Of a stretch of DNA of 22,089 bases, positions 14,874-22,089 are shown piece after piece. The notes under the pieces were generated by a model that worked only from the letters and a program-made list of their open reading frames with translations, was not told where the DNA came from and ran no database searches. Location of the stretch: NCBI GenBank assembly GCA_004554075.1, contig SFOB01000035.1:1-22089 (forward strand), in the 5' to 3' direction. The position numbers were made by a program, and so were the translations under genes. Position 1 is the stretch's first letter; each line of letters begins with the position of its first letter. This stretch comes from Treponema sp. (GTDB lineage Bacteria > Spirochaetota > Spirochaetia > Treponematales > Treponemataceae).

Positions 14874-16971
14874 AGTCTCTAGCGACATTACCGAAAGTTA
14901 TGTAAGCGAAGTCAAAGAACTTCTGGAAGAATCAAGAAAAGATATCATGACTCTGAAAAACAGTCAGGACGACCCGGAAACTTTGAGCAGGCTTTTACGC
15001 AATCTTCATACCATTAAGGGAAATTCGCGTATGCTTGGTTTTTCTACAATTGAAAAACTTGCACATGCTGTAGAAGATATTTATAAGAGTGTTAAAGACG
15101 GAAACATAAAAAATTCAGAGCGTCTGGTAAAGCTCGTGTTTGCCGTAACTAACAAAATTGAAGAATGCGTTATGTCTGTAAGTCGTAAAGGAAATGACGA
15201 GCAGAATATTGAACTTTACCTTCAGTACTGCGACAAACTTGCTGCCGGCGAATTAATTGATATTGAATCTTTTATTAAAGAGTTGAACCGCGAACGTGGT
15301 GAACTTCTTCTGGATGAAGATGAAGAAGAAGATGCGGACAATGTAAACGACATTCAGTCTATCCGCATTAAACTTGCCCGTGTAAATGAAATCATCACCT
15401 CTTTTGATACAATGATAACCCGCGAATTTCATCTTAAGCATCAGCTGGATGAACTTCATAAATTCGAAGAAAAAATCGGAAGCCATGAACTTTCAAAAAT
15501 CCGTAAGCAGTTTGAAAGTGATATTTATGCACTCGAAACTACAATCTTTGGTGTGCAGGAACAGGTTTTTGATTTACGCATGCTGCCTATAAGCATTGTT
15601 CTCCGTCCTCTGGAAAGCACAATTGCCATGGAAGCGATGAATCTTAAAAAGAAGGTTAAGTGTGAAATTCCAAGCACAGACATTGCAATTGATAAGGTGA
15701 TTCTCGAAGAGCTTGGCGACATTCTCATGCACTTAATCCGTAACGCCCTTGATCACGGAATAGAAAGCCCGAAAGAACGCAAGGCCGCCGGAAAAGATGA
15801 AACCGGTACTGTCAGCATTACCTGTACCCGCGAAACAAAGCACATAGAGCTCCGCGTTACCGATGATGGCCGCGGTCTTGATTACGATAAAATCCGGGCA
15901 AAAGCAACTAAGCTCTACCCTGAACGCACAGATGAAATCCGAGATATGAACGACAGGGAGCTCTCCCAGTTCCTCTTCCAGTCGGGCTTCTCAACAAAGG
16001 ATGAAGTTACAGAACTTTCCGGCCGTGGTGTTGGGCTTGATGTAGTATGGTCTAATGTAGAAAAAATCAAAGGCCGCATAAAGATTGAAAGTGAACGAGG
16101 TAAAGGAACATCTTTCATTCTCCACTTCCCTCTCTCCCTTTCTACCCTGCAGGGCTTGTTTGTTTACTCTAACAAAGAAAAATATCTTATTCCTTCTCAG
16201 CACATAGTTGATATTCTCTACAGAAAAAAGAGCGACTTTATAACCCTGCAGAATCAGAGCTACATTCAGCTGGAAGGTCAGCTTATTCCATGCTTCTCTC
16301 TTTCTTCCCTCTTTGAAGACCGTAAGGCTGGAATCATGCTGGAAGAAGAGCCTGTCCTTATCGCAGAATATATGGAACAGAGAATCGGTATTATCGTAGA
16401 ACAGGTTCAGCAGTATGTTTCACTTGTCGTAAAACCTCTGCCTAAGGGCCTGCGTAACTTTACAATTCTTCAGGGAATTGTTTTTGATGAGCATTATGAT
16501 ATTGTGCCTATCCTGCACGTTCCAGAAATCCTCAAAAAATTCAAACAGCTTCGTGGATATGACATTAAGAAATATGAAGCTGCCACTAAAAAACGCACCG
16601 TCAGAATTCTTGTTGTTGACGACTCTCAGACAACCCGCGACATTGAAACTTCAATTCTCGAGAATGCAGGTTTCTTAGTTGATGAAGCTTACGACGGACT
16701 TGACGGTCTTGAAAAAGCAAAAGCCAAGCAGTACGACCTTATTCTTACAGACCGTGAAATGCCTCGAATGACGGGAACCGTTCTTCTGGATAACCTTCGC
16801 CGTATGGAACAGTACAAGGATATTCCGGTTGTAATTGTTTCTGCAGACCAGAGCCAGTCTGCCATGCAGGAATACGAGCAGCTTAAAGCCTCTGCTGTTA
16901 TTTCCAAGGGAGACTTTAAGCGCGGTAACCTTATCAACGTGATAAAAGGACTTGTTGGAGGTGATGAATAA
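14866..16971 (+). CDS. cheA: Hybrid chemotaxis histidine kinase CheA with C-terminal receiver, lacking a P2 domain
   Basis: 701 aa from the ATG at 14866 (AGGAGG upstream; 8-bp overlap with cheR). Domains: P1/HPt about 1-110 with phosphorylatable His48 (LHTIKGNSRMLGF); an acidic linker (LDEDEEEDAD); P3 dimerisation about 165-235; ATPase about 245-410 with N-box Asn293, G1 DDGRGLD (333-339) and G2 GRGVGLD (386-392); a CheW-like P5 about 415-560; and a receiver about 580-701. No CheY/CheB-binding P2 domain is evident between P1 and P3. The receiver is complete: Asp585-Asp586, acceptor Asp629 (LTDREMP), Ser659 and Lys681. The architecture recalls FrzE-type kinases. Its receiver is the only phosphorylatable one in this operon, and the next gene overlaps by 1 bp. 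Confidence 0.95.
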   Translation: MAKVSSDITESYVSEVKELLEESRKDIMTLKNSQDDPETLSRLLRNLHTIKGNSRMLGFSTIEKLAHAVEDIYKSVKDGNIKNSERLVKLVFAVTNKIEECVMSVSRKGNDEQNIELYLQYCDKLAAGELIDIESFIKELNRERGELLLDEDEEEDADNVNDIQSIRIKLARVNEIITSFDTMITREFHLKHQLDELHKFEEKIGSHELSKIRKQFESDIYALETTIFGVQEQVFDLRMLPISIVLRPLESTIAMEAMNLKKKVKCEIPSTDIAIDKVILEELGDILMHLIRNALDHGIESPKERKAAGKDETGTVSITCTRETKHIELRVTDDGRGLDYDKIRAKATKLYPERTDEIRDMNDRELSQFLFQSGFSTKDEVTELSGRGVGLDVVWSNVEKIKGRIKIESERGKGTSFILHFPLSLSTLQGLFVYSNKEKYLIPSQHIVDILYRKKSDFITLQNQSYIQLEGQLIPCFSLSSLFEDRKAGIMLEEEPVLIAEYMEQRIGIIVEQVQQYVSLVVKPLPKGLRNFTILQGIVFDEHYDIVPILHVPEILKKFKQLRGYDIKKYEAATKKRTVRILVVDDSQTTRDIETSILENAGFLVDEAYDGLDGLEKAKAKQYDLILTDREMPRMTGTVLLDNLRRMEQYKDIPVVIVSADQSQSAMQEYEQLKASAVISKGDFKRGNLINVIKGLVGGDE

Positions 16972-18815
16972 TGAGTAAGAAAATTCTGATTCTTGAAACT
17001 TCCGTAACTCTGCAAAAACTTTTTACCACAACTCTGGATGGAGACGACTATAACATTCAGTTTGTAAACAATGGGAAAAATGCAATTAACAAGCTTTTTG
17101 ATTTTATGCCGGATTTGTTTCTTTTGAATTCCGACATTGAAGAACCAGGAAGCTTTGAACTTGTAAAAATCATACGAACCATAAAATGTTTTAAAACATT
17201 AACCATCGGAATGTATGCAAACTTCCCTACCCCTCTCGATGAAACTCTTGCTAAGGAATGCGGTGTCACTTCTTTTGTAAGACTCGATGAAAAAACACTG
17301 GTGCTTAATGTTGATGAACTTGCGGAACTGGAAAGTCCAAAACTTGAAAAGCAGGCTGTAAATCAGATTAAAAAAACTTTTAATGATTCTTTCTTATTTG
17401 ATAACTCTTCTGAAGTTCTTCACGATATCACTTATAAAAATGCCCTGCTCTTAAAGATAAATAACCTCTTTGATGTTATTGAAGATATCGAAGAAATCAC
17501 CCGCCGCATGCTGCTGCTTATTGCAGATATCTGCGAGGTGCCGGCCGCAGGTCTTTTCATTGTAGAAGACGACGGGCCTCACGGTTATTATGTCTGCTCT
17601 GAAAATCTTGGCGAAAAAGAAACAGCTGATTTTCTCAGTGTATGCGCTACAGACTTTGAAAGTGAACAGACCGACTATAATATCTCAAAGGTTCTTCCTA
17701 AAAAACTGGAAACTTCCGAAGCTCTCAATCGTTTTTACAGCACAAAGGTTCAGCTTTCAAGCTACCAAAACTCTGTTCTCAAAGCCTGCGATCAGGAGAC
17801 TTACCTTGGTACTGTGCACATCGTAAGCGAAGGAAATATTTCCAGCGACAAACAGGAACTCTTTTCTTTCTGTGTAAAGAATGCCGGTCCAGTTTTTGAC
17901 AAGGCAATTATCATAAAAAAGAAAATGTTCTTTGAAAAAAGAATCCGCCGCGCCTTCAGCCGCTTTGTTCCAGAACAGATTATCGACAGCCTTGTTATGC
18001 AGGCAGACACAGATGATAAGGTTGGCGTTGGAGAAACCCGTGCCGTTGCAATTCTTTTCAGCGACATCCGTTCCTTTACAAACATCAGTGAAAAGAACAA
18101 GGCCGATGTTCTGGTAGCCTTCCTCAACCGCTATTTTTCTACAATGGTCGAAATCATCAAAAAGCATGGTGGTACAATCGACAAGTTTATTGGTGATGCC
18201 ATTATGGCAGAGTTTGGTACTCCGGTAAGTTACGAAGACAACTGCCGCCGCGCAGTTGCCGCTGCCTACGAAATGCGAGACGCTCTGCCTACGGTTGAAC
18301 TTGGAGACCTGGTTATGCCGGACGGCATGACCTTCAATATCGGAATCGGCATTCACTATGGTGATGTAATCGTTGGTTCAATCGGTTCAAAAGATAAAAC
18401 AGACTATTCTGTAATCGGAGACAACGTAAATCTTGCATCCCGTCTGGAAGGTCTCACAAAAACCTATGGTTCTCAGATTCTTGTAAGTGAAAGTGTCCGC
18501 CTGGATGCAGGTGAAGATGCTTTCTGCTTCCGTCATCTGGATGATGTTCGTGTAAAGGGGAAAAAGAATGCTGTTCCTATTTACGCTGTGGATCGCAGCG
18601 AAACAGAATTCCCTGCCAGCTACAAGGATGCCTACATAAAGGGCATGGATTTGTATAAGCAGGGAATCTGGAATCTTGCGAGTGATTATTTTAAGAAAGC
18701 TCTGACTGCTGTAGAAGGCGACAAGGCTGCAAAGCTTATGCTTGACCGCTGCGAAGAGTTTATAAAGAATCCGCCTGAAAACTGGGACGGCGCGATTGCA
18801 TTTATGACAAAGTAG
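16971..18815 (+). CDS. Class III adenylate cyclase with N-terminal pseudoreceiver and GAF-like domain
   Basis: 614 aa, cytoplasmic. Residues 1-~120 have a receiver-like fold with no acceptor Asp: the acidic pair is Glu9-Thr10, the acceptor position is Asn53 (PDLFLLNSDI), and the terminal Lys appears to be Arg. About 145-310 resembles a GAF-type sensor. About 335-550 is a class III cyclase domain with metal-binding Asp365 (FSDIRSFT) and Asp409 (GDAIMAEFG), adenine-selecting Lys405, Ser480 at the Thr/Asp position (DYSVIGDNVNLASR), and transition-state Asn487 and Arg491. These choices favour ATP over GTP. About 555-614 looks like one TPR-type hairpin. The ATG overlaps the cheA stop (TAATG), giving tight coupling. 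It is the likely output enzyme of the array, making cAMP. Confidence 0.93.
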   Translation: MSKKILILETSVTLQKLFTTTLDGDDYNIQFVNNGKNAINKLFDFMPDLFLLNSDIEEPGSFELVKIIRTIKCFKTLTIGMYANFPTPLDETLAKECGVTSFVRLDEKTLVLNVDELAELESPKLEKQAVNQIKKTFNDSFLFDNSSEVLHDITYKNALLLKINNLFDVIEDIEEITRRMLLLIADICEVPAAGLFIVEDDGPHGYYVCSENLGEKETADFLSVCATDFESEQTDYNISKVLPKKLETSEALNRFYSTKVQLSSYQNSVLKACDQETYLGTVHIVSEGNISSDKQELFSFCVKNAGPVFDKAIIIKKKMFFEKRIRRAFSRFVPEQIIDSLVMQADTDDKVGVGETRAVAILFSDIRSFTNISEKNKADVLVAFLNRYFSTMVEIIKKHGGTIDKFIGDAIMAEFGTPVSYEDNCRRAVAAAYEMRDALPTVELGDLVMPDGMTFNIGIGIHYGDVIVGSIGSKDKTDYSVIGDNVNLASRLEGLTKTYGSQILVSESVRLDAGEDAFCFRHLDDVRVKGKKNAVPIYAVDRSETEFPASYKDAYIKGMDLYKQGIWNLASDYFKKALTAVEGDKAAKLMLDRCEEFIKNPPENWDGAIAFMTK

Positions 18816-18823
18816 GAGAAGAC

Positions 18824-20347
18824 ATGAAAACTTTTAAGCGATATTTATTAACAATTCTTATTACCACATATTCTGGAGTTCTTTTTCTCAGAATCTTTCA
18901 TTATGGATTTATTTATGAAAAACCTTCAGAAATAATACTGGGCTTTGTTCCGACCTTTTTTATTACTCTCGCTCTTATTGCAATCTGCTCTCTCTTCCAG
19001 TGGCCTCTTTTGACCAGATTCGAAAAAGTAATTGAAAAAGGTAAGGCAAATCCTTCTGCCCTTACACAAAGTGATTTTGACTTTTGTACAAAAGCCTACC
19101 GCAATTATGACATCATAATCATTATTGCTCATGTTATCGGCTTTCTGGTTGGTGCCGGCTCTACTGCAATTATTTCTTCAGCTAAAGGACTTGCACCCTT
19201 TAATCCAATAACCTTCACCTTGATTGAATTGCAGTCTGTAGCTACAGGTTTTATGTGTTACACCATAAACTACGTACTTGTAAAAAGAATTTTTATGGCT
19301 AATCGGATGAGAGAGATTGGAATGAAGCTTTCCGAAAATCTTTCCCGTGTACAGAACGTTGCCATGTGGGCTTCTGTCGATACTGCTGTTATCAACATGA
19401 TGACTGTACCTTACGGCACCATCATTAATTCAAGTGCAAACGGCTACAATAACTTTATTAAATACGCTTTAATCGGCTGGTTCACCAGTCTTGTTGAATT
19501 CTTCATTGTATTCAAAGTAATCACAAAGAGAATCCAGAAAAATGAAAAGAACATAAGCAACAATCTTTTTGCAGAAACGATTACCCTCGCAGATGCAACA
19601 AAGCAGAGTGCGGAAAACAGCCAGAACCAGACAGCGGCAGTAAAAGAAATTGTTGCAACCATGCATGATTCTACTGAACTTGCAAACAACATCGGAGATA
19701 AAATCCGCGAGGTAAATAATCTTGCAGAAAAGTCACGTGATGCAGTTATTTCTGGCAGCGAGGCCCTGCAGAAAAACGTAAAAGAGCTTTTGGATATCAA
19801 GAATACAAACATGCTTACAATCGATGGAATCAAGGGGCTCAACAAAAAGATTAAAGGAATCTGGGATATTGTTTCCATCATCAACAATGTTGCAGACCAG
19901 ACAAAAATCATCGCCTTTAATGCCGAGCTCGAAGCAAGCAGCGCCGGAGAAGCCGGAAAGAACTTCCACATTGTTGCAACAGAAGTCCGCCGCCTTTCCG
20001 ACAACATCATCGACAGCATCAAGGAAATCCGCGAAATCATTACAGAAATTCAGAAGGCTTCCGACACCCTGATTCTCGACAGTGAAAAAGGCACCGCCCA
20101 GATCGATTCCGGCTGCGAAAGCGCCCGCTCCCTCGAAAGCGGCTTCGAAAGCATCATGGAATCTTCCAGGGCAACCGCCGACAGCTCTCACGAAATTCTG
20201 GACAACGTAAACCAGCTCACCAGCGCCAGCGAACAGATTTTCATCACCCTGCAGCAAATCGCCCAGGGCATCGAAAGCTTCGCAAAGAACACCTCAAGCA
20301 TTTCATCAGCTTCTGAAAACTTAAAGGAGATTGCCAGCCTGCTTTAG
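18824..20347 (+). CDS. Methyl-accepting chemotaxis protein with polytopic membrane sensor
   Basis: 507 aa; AGGAG 7 nt before the ATG, 8 bp after the cyclase gene. Six hydrophobic segments (about 8-25, 38-58, 96-118, 131-155, 178-203 and 212-233) replace the usual two-helix periplasmic module, so sensing is probably within the membrane or of the membrane state. No HAMP is seen. The signalling domain (about 240-507) has the same tip as the first MCP (IAFNAELEASSAGEAGKNF, 363-381), so both should join one array. The C-terminus (KEIASLL) has no CheR tether. The 3' third (about 20050-20290) is visibly richer in GC-ending codons than the 5' part, which may reflect mosaic origin or local codon choice. 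Confidence 0.94.
   Translation: MKTFKRYLLTILITTYSGVLFLRIFHYGFIYEKPSEIILGFVPTFFITLALIAICSLFQWPLLTRFEKVIEKGKANPSALTQSDFDFCTKAYRNYDIIIIIAHVIGFLVGAGSTAIISSAKGLAPFNPITFTLIELQSVATGFMCYTINYVLVKRIFMANRMREIGMKLSENLSRVQNVAMWASVDTAVINMMTVPYGTIINSSANGYNNFIKYALIGWFTSLVEFFIVFKVITKRIQKNEKNISNNLFAETITLADATKQSAENSQNQTAAVKEIVATMHDSTELANNIGDKIREVNNLAEKSRDAVISGSEALQKNVKELLDIKNTNMLTIDGIKGLNKKIKGIWDIVSIINNVADQTKIIAFNAELEASSAGEAGKNFHIVATEVRRLSDNIIDSIKEIREIITEIQKASDTLILDSEKGTAQIDSGCESARSLESGFESIMESSRATADSSHEILDNVNQLTSASEQIFITLQQIAQGIESFAKNTSSISSASENLKEIASLL
19949..19977 (+). repeat. 29-bp direct repeat, copy 2 (MCP hairpin tip)
   Basis: Exact match to 11556-11584 in the first MCP gene of the operon, within the codons for the signalling hairpin tip. 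It most likely reflects duplication plus purifying selection on the CheA/CheW contact site. Confidence 0.9.
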
Positions 20348-20370
20348 ATTTTTGATGGCCGTCATTAATC

Positions 20371-20437
20371 TCTTTGCTTTATATTCTCAAGAGAACAAAC
20401 TTTGTCCCCATAATCAAAAGTGAATATAAAGCAAAGA
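20371..20437. repeat. 16-bp perfect inverted repeat around the stop codon of the DUF1232 gene
   Basis: 20371-20386 and 20422-20437 are exact reverse complements separated by 35 nt. The left arm contains the stop codon (20381-20379) and the right arm lies within the last coding stretch of the minus-strand gene. The hairpin could form in transcripts of either converging gene. Neither side has a proper T tract, so it is not a classical terminator, though it may block or stabilise 3' ends. Confidence 0.6.
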
Positions 20438-21242
20438 AAACAACAAAGAGGATAATTCTTTTTCTATAATGATTCTTGAATGTTGAAACAATCTGTGGGC
20501 CGTCCGGAATATCTTTTAGTTCCGGAACAACTGATTTTACAATCTCAAGCCCGTCAAAAATATACGCGATGTATTTGTATTCGCTGCAAACAAAATCTGA
20601 AATCCCCTGAGAAATGCTTTTCTTTTTATAGACAGCTGAAACAATCTTTTTAGTAAGTTGCCCATAAGTTTTTAGATAAATGATAAAACGAACCAGGGCA
20701 TATAAAAATATAGAAAGAAAAATTGCAACAGCTATCTTTCTTGAAACAACATCTCCAAAGGGTTTTGTAACAAGAATTGTACAGCCAGCTGCATTAAAGA
20801 AGAATGTAATTATTGTTGTTACTAAAATTGATTTGTAGACTTCAGAAAGCTTTTCATCAATCTTTTGATAGCTGACTTCGTATAACTTATTTTCTATTTT
20901 CTTTTCCAGTTTTGGCAGCACATATCTTGAGACCTCGCGGAAAACTGTAAGAAGAACTGAAAGATCATCTAACAACCCAAAACCGGGGATGCTATCCGGC
21001 AGAATGTCAAATGGCAGCACCAGATACAAAAGGGCACCAACGATTACAAGCTTCAGTCGGAGCGGAACTTCGGGAGATTTTGCCTGCTCCCAGAGAAAAA
21101 GAACCTTATCCCAGATTTTTGCAATCACTCCCTTTTTCATTGCCGGAAGTTTAGAATCTAATTCCTGCAGATCCTTTTCCGTAGACTGCTTGCCAAGTTC
21201 ATCTGCTTTTTTAAGCGCCCTTTTCTTTGTTATGGTGTCCAT
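20379..21242 (-). CDS. DUF1232 (YkvA-like) membrane protein
   Basis: 287 aa. Residues 62-98 contain the DUF1232 signature: a hydrophobic helix followed by LPFDILPDSIPGFGLLDDL, with the typical DxLPD...GxxDD pattern. Hydrophobic segments at about 64-82, 140-158, 170-190 and 263-284 predict an inner-membrane protein. The N-terminal ~55 residues are charged and probably cytoplasmic; the region between the third and last helices (about 192-260) is soluble. The domain's biochemical role is unknown. It is longer than most YkvA proteins, which are mainly the DUF1232 unit, so the C-terminal half is an extension. No Shine-Dalgarno is visible; a -10-like TAGTAT (21255-21250) lies 7 nt before the ATG. 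It converges on the MCP operon. Confidence 0.88.
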   Translation of the reverse strand: MDTITKKRALKKADELGKQSTEKDLQELDSKLPAMKKGVIAKIWDKVLFLWEQAKSPEVPLRLKLVIVGALLYLVLPFDILPDSIPGFGLLDDLSVLLTVFREVSRYVLPKLEKKIENKLYEVSYQKIDEKLSEVYKSILVTTIITFFFNAAGCTILVTKPFGDVVSRKIAVAIFLSIFLYALVRFIIYLKTYGQLTKKIVSAVYKKKSISQGISDFVCSEYKYIAYIFDGLEIVKSVVPELKDIPDGPQIVSTFKNHYRKRIILFVVFFALYSLLIMGTKFVLLRI

Positions 21243-21368
21243 AAAAAATATACTACCACTTATTATAAATATAATCTGTAATAATATATTCTTTTATATC
21301 CATCCTATCTACTTCAATCACATAAATAAAAATTCTTCTTTAATCCATTAATATTTTCCCATTTCGCA

Positions 21369-21397
21369 TTGCATTTTTTTTTCAAAATCCGTATAAT
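21369..21397 (+). promoter_or_regulatory. Predicted promoter of citrate synthase
   Basis: TTGCAT (21369-21374), 17-nt spacer, TATAAT (21392-21397). The start would be near 21404, giving a leader of about 65 nt. The upstream 21243-21368 stretch is plain AT-rich DNA with nothing else recognisable. Confidence 0.6.
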
Positions 21398-21445
21398 TAT
21401 GTAATTTTATTGTATAATTATGCAAAATCCGCATAAACTTATGCA
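21390..21445 (+). promoter_or_regulatory. Three phased near-palindromic operator-like boxes before citrate synthase
   Basis: CGTATAATTATGTA (21390-21403), TGTATAATTATGCA (21411-21424) and GCATAAACTTATGC (21431-21444). Centres are about 21 and 20 bp apart, close to two helical turns, so bound proteins would sit on one face. The first covers the -10; the others lie in the predicted leader, an arrangement typical of repression. The shape (TGTATAAT-TATACA-like) recalls ArgR-type boxes of Firmicutes, but the regulator is not identified. Confidence 0.5.
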
Positions 21446-21470
21446 TTTCTTTATATAAACGGAGGCAATG

Positions 21471-22089
21471 ATGTCTAACAAATCTGAAGCAGCAATTCTT
21501 AAGAATCTTGAAAAGCTGGCGGTACACAATGATCCTATCGACCAGAAGCTCTACGCACAGTACGATGTAAAACGAGGCCTCCGTAATGCAAACGGAACCG
21601 GTGTACTCGTTGGTCTTACCCGCATTGGTGATGTAGTTGGTTACGAAATGAAGGATGGTCAGAAGATTGCTGTTCCTGGCCGCCTTATTTACCGCGGTTA
21701 TAACGTAGAAGACCTGATTAAAGATGCAGAAAAAAACAAGCAGTTCGGTTACGAACAGTGCGCATATCTTCTTCTCTTTGGAGAGCTTCCAAATCAGGCA
21801 AAGCTTGAAAAATTTATGACCTATCTTGGAGAATGTCGTGTTCTTCCTGCAAACTTTACAGAAGACATGATTATGAAGGCTCCTTCTAACGATATCATGA
21901 ACAAGATTGCCCGCGGTGTTCTTGCAAGCTATTCTTATGATGATGATCCTGAAAACCGCGAGGTTGGTAATATCATCAAACAGTGCATCCAGCTGATTGC
22001 CCGCTTCTCTACCCTCGCCGCTTACGGCTACCAGGCTAAGCGCCGCTACTACGACAATAAGTCTCTCTTTATTCATAACCCTAAGCCGG
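21471..22089 (+). CDS. gltA: Citrate synthase, N-terminal part (3' end beyond window)
   Basis: Condenses acetyl-CoA and oxaloacetate into citrate. About 206 codons are visible and open to the window edge. PGRLIYRGYNVEDLI matches the citrate synthase segment usually read as ...YRGYxIEDL..., followed by FGYEQCAYLLLFGELPNQ, also typical; the catalytic His and Asp lie outside the window. Two ATGs occur in tandem (21468 and 21471). The second is preferred because GGAGG (21461-21465) is then 5 nt away, not 2. The N-terminal ~60 residues before the core resemble the extended spirochete/clostridial type rather than the E. coli type. Upstream DNA carries a good promoter and three operator-like palindromes. 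In a host-associated treponeme it may serve glutamate synthesis more than a full TCA cycle (inference). Confidence 0.92.
   Translation, partial: MSNKSEAAILKNLEKLAVHNDPIDQKLYAQYDVKRGLRNANGTGVLVGLTRIGDVVGYEMKDGQKIAVPGRLIYRGYNVEDLIKDAEKNKQFGYEQCAYLLLFGELPNQAKLEKFMTYLGECRVLPANFTEDMIMKAPSNDIMNKIARGVLASYSYDDDPENREVGNIIKQCIQLIARFSTLAAYGYQAKRRYYDNKSLFIHNPKP

Noticed and set aside
15310..15345. GAA/GAT-rich tract resembling a microsatellite
   Set aside because: It codes for the acidic linker of CheA in frame and is irregular; low-complexity coding rather than a separate repeat.
17757..18356. 199-codon minus-strand open frame
   Set aside because: Antisense to the GAF-cyclase region, which has intact catalytic motifs on the plus strand; no ribosome site or family resemblance.
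19444..20257. Long minus-strand open frames of 198 and 174 codons under the second MCP
   Set aside because: Low-complexity mirror of coiled-coil codons (rich in Ser, Ala, Leu, Phe); an equivalent mirror occurs under the first MCP, as expected for shadows.
21348..22076. 242-codon minus-strand open frame
   Set aside because: Antisense to citrate synthase and running through its promoter; the composition is shadow-like and the plus-strand protein is unmistakable.

Overview
The window looks like chromosomal DNA from a spirochete, most likely Treponema or a close relative (inference: no rRNA or other phylogenetic marker is present). Supporting signs are permissive lipoprotein signal peptides with Leu or Phe at -3, moderately AT-rich DNA with TATAAT-type promoters, and Treponema-flavoured chemosensory, MraY and citrate synthase sequences. 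I saw no tRNA, rRNA, CRISPR array, insertion sequence or phage gene.

Layout. The left end (1-6319) is mostly metabolic and envelope genes: a 3'-truncated EPSP synthase (aroA, minus strand) divergent from a PurH-family protein that has lost catalytic residues, then mraY, a strong bidirectional terminator, an M20 metallopeptidase (minus) and galE (minus). From 6332 to 8612 are envelope-associated proteins: a small lipoprotein upstream of galE, a divergent TPR-type lipoprotein, and an exported von Willebrand factor A protein with a Pro/Glu-rich linker.

From 8732 to 20347 everything is on the plus strand. A hypothetical helical protein overlaps an XRE-cupin regulator. After a 147-bp gap with a good sigma70-type promoter comes a tightly packed eight-gene chemosensory operon: MCP, CheW, a divergent CheW-like protein, CheB, CheR, a CheA-receiver hybrid kinase, a pseudoreceiver-GAF-class III adenylate cyclase, and a second, polytopic MCP. 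No CheY, CheX, CheC or CheD is encoded, so the array probably outputs through cAMP, in an 'alternative cellular function' style, rather than through the flagellar switch. The receivers of CheB and of the cyclase both lack the phospho-acceptor Asp. The only intact receiver is fused to CheA. This phosphotransfer wiring is the most interesting content of the window.

The right end holds a DUF1232/YkvA-like membrane protein (minus strand) and the 5' part of a citrate synthase gene. The citrate synthase upstream region carries three helically phased near-palindromes over its promoter and leader. A recurring regulatory theme is genes that lack a Shine-Dalgarno and have a -10-like hexamer only 6-9 nt before the ATG, consistent with leaderless mRNAs.
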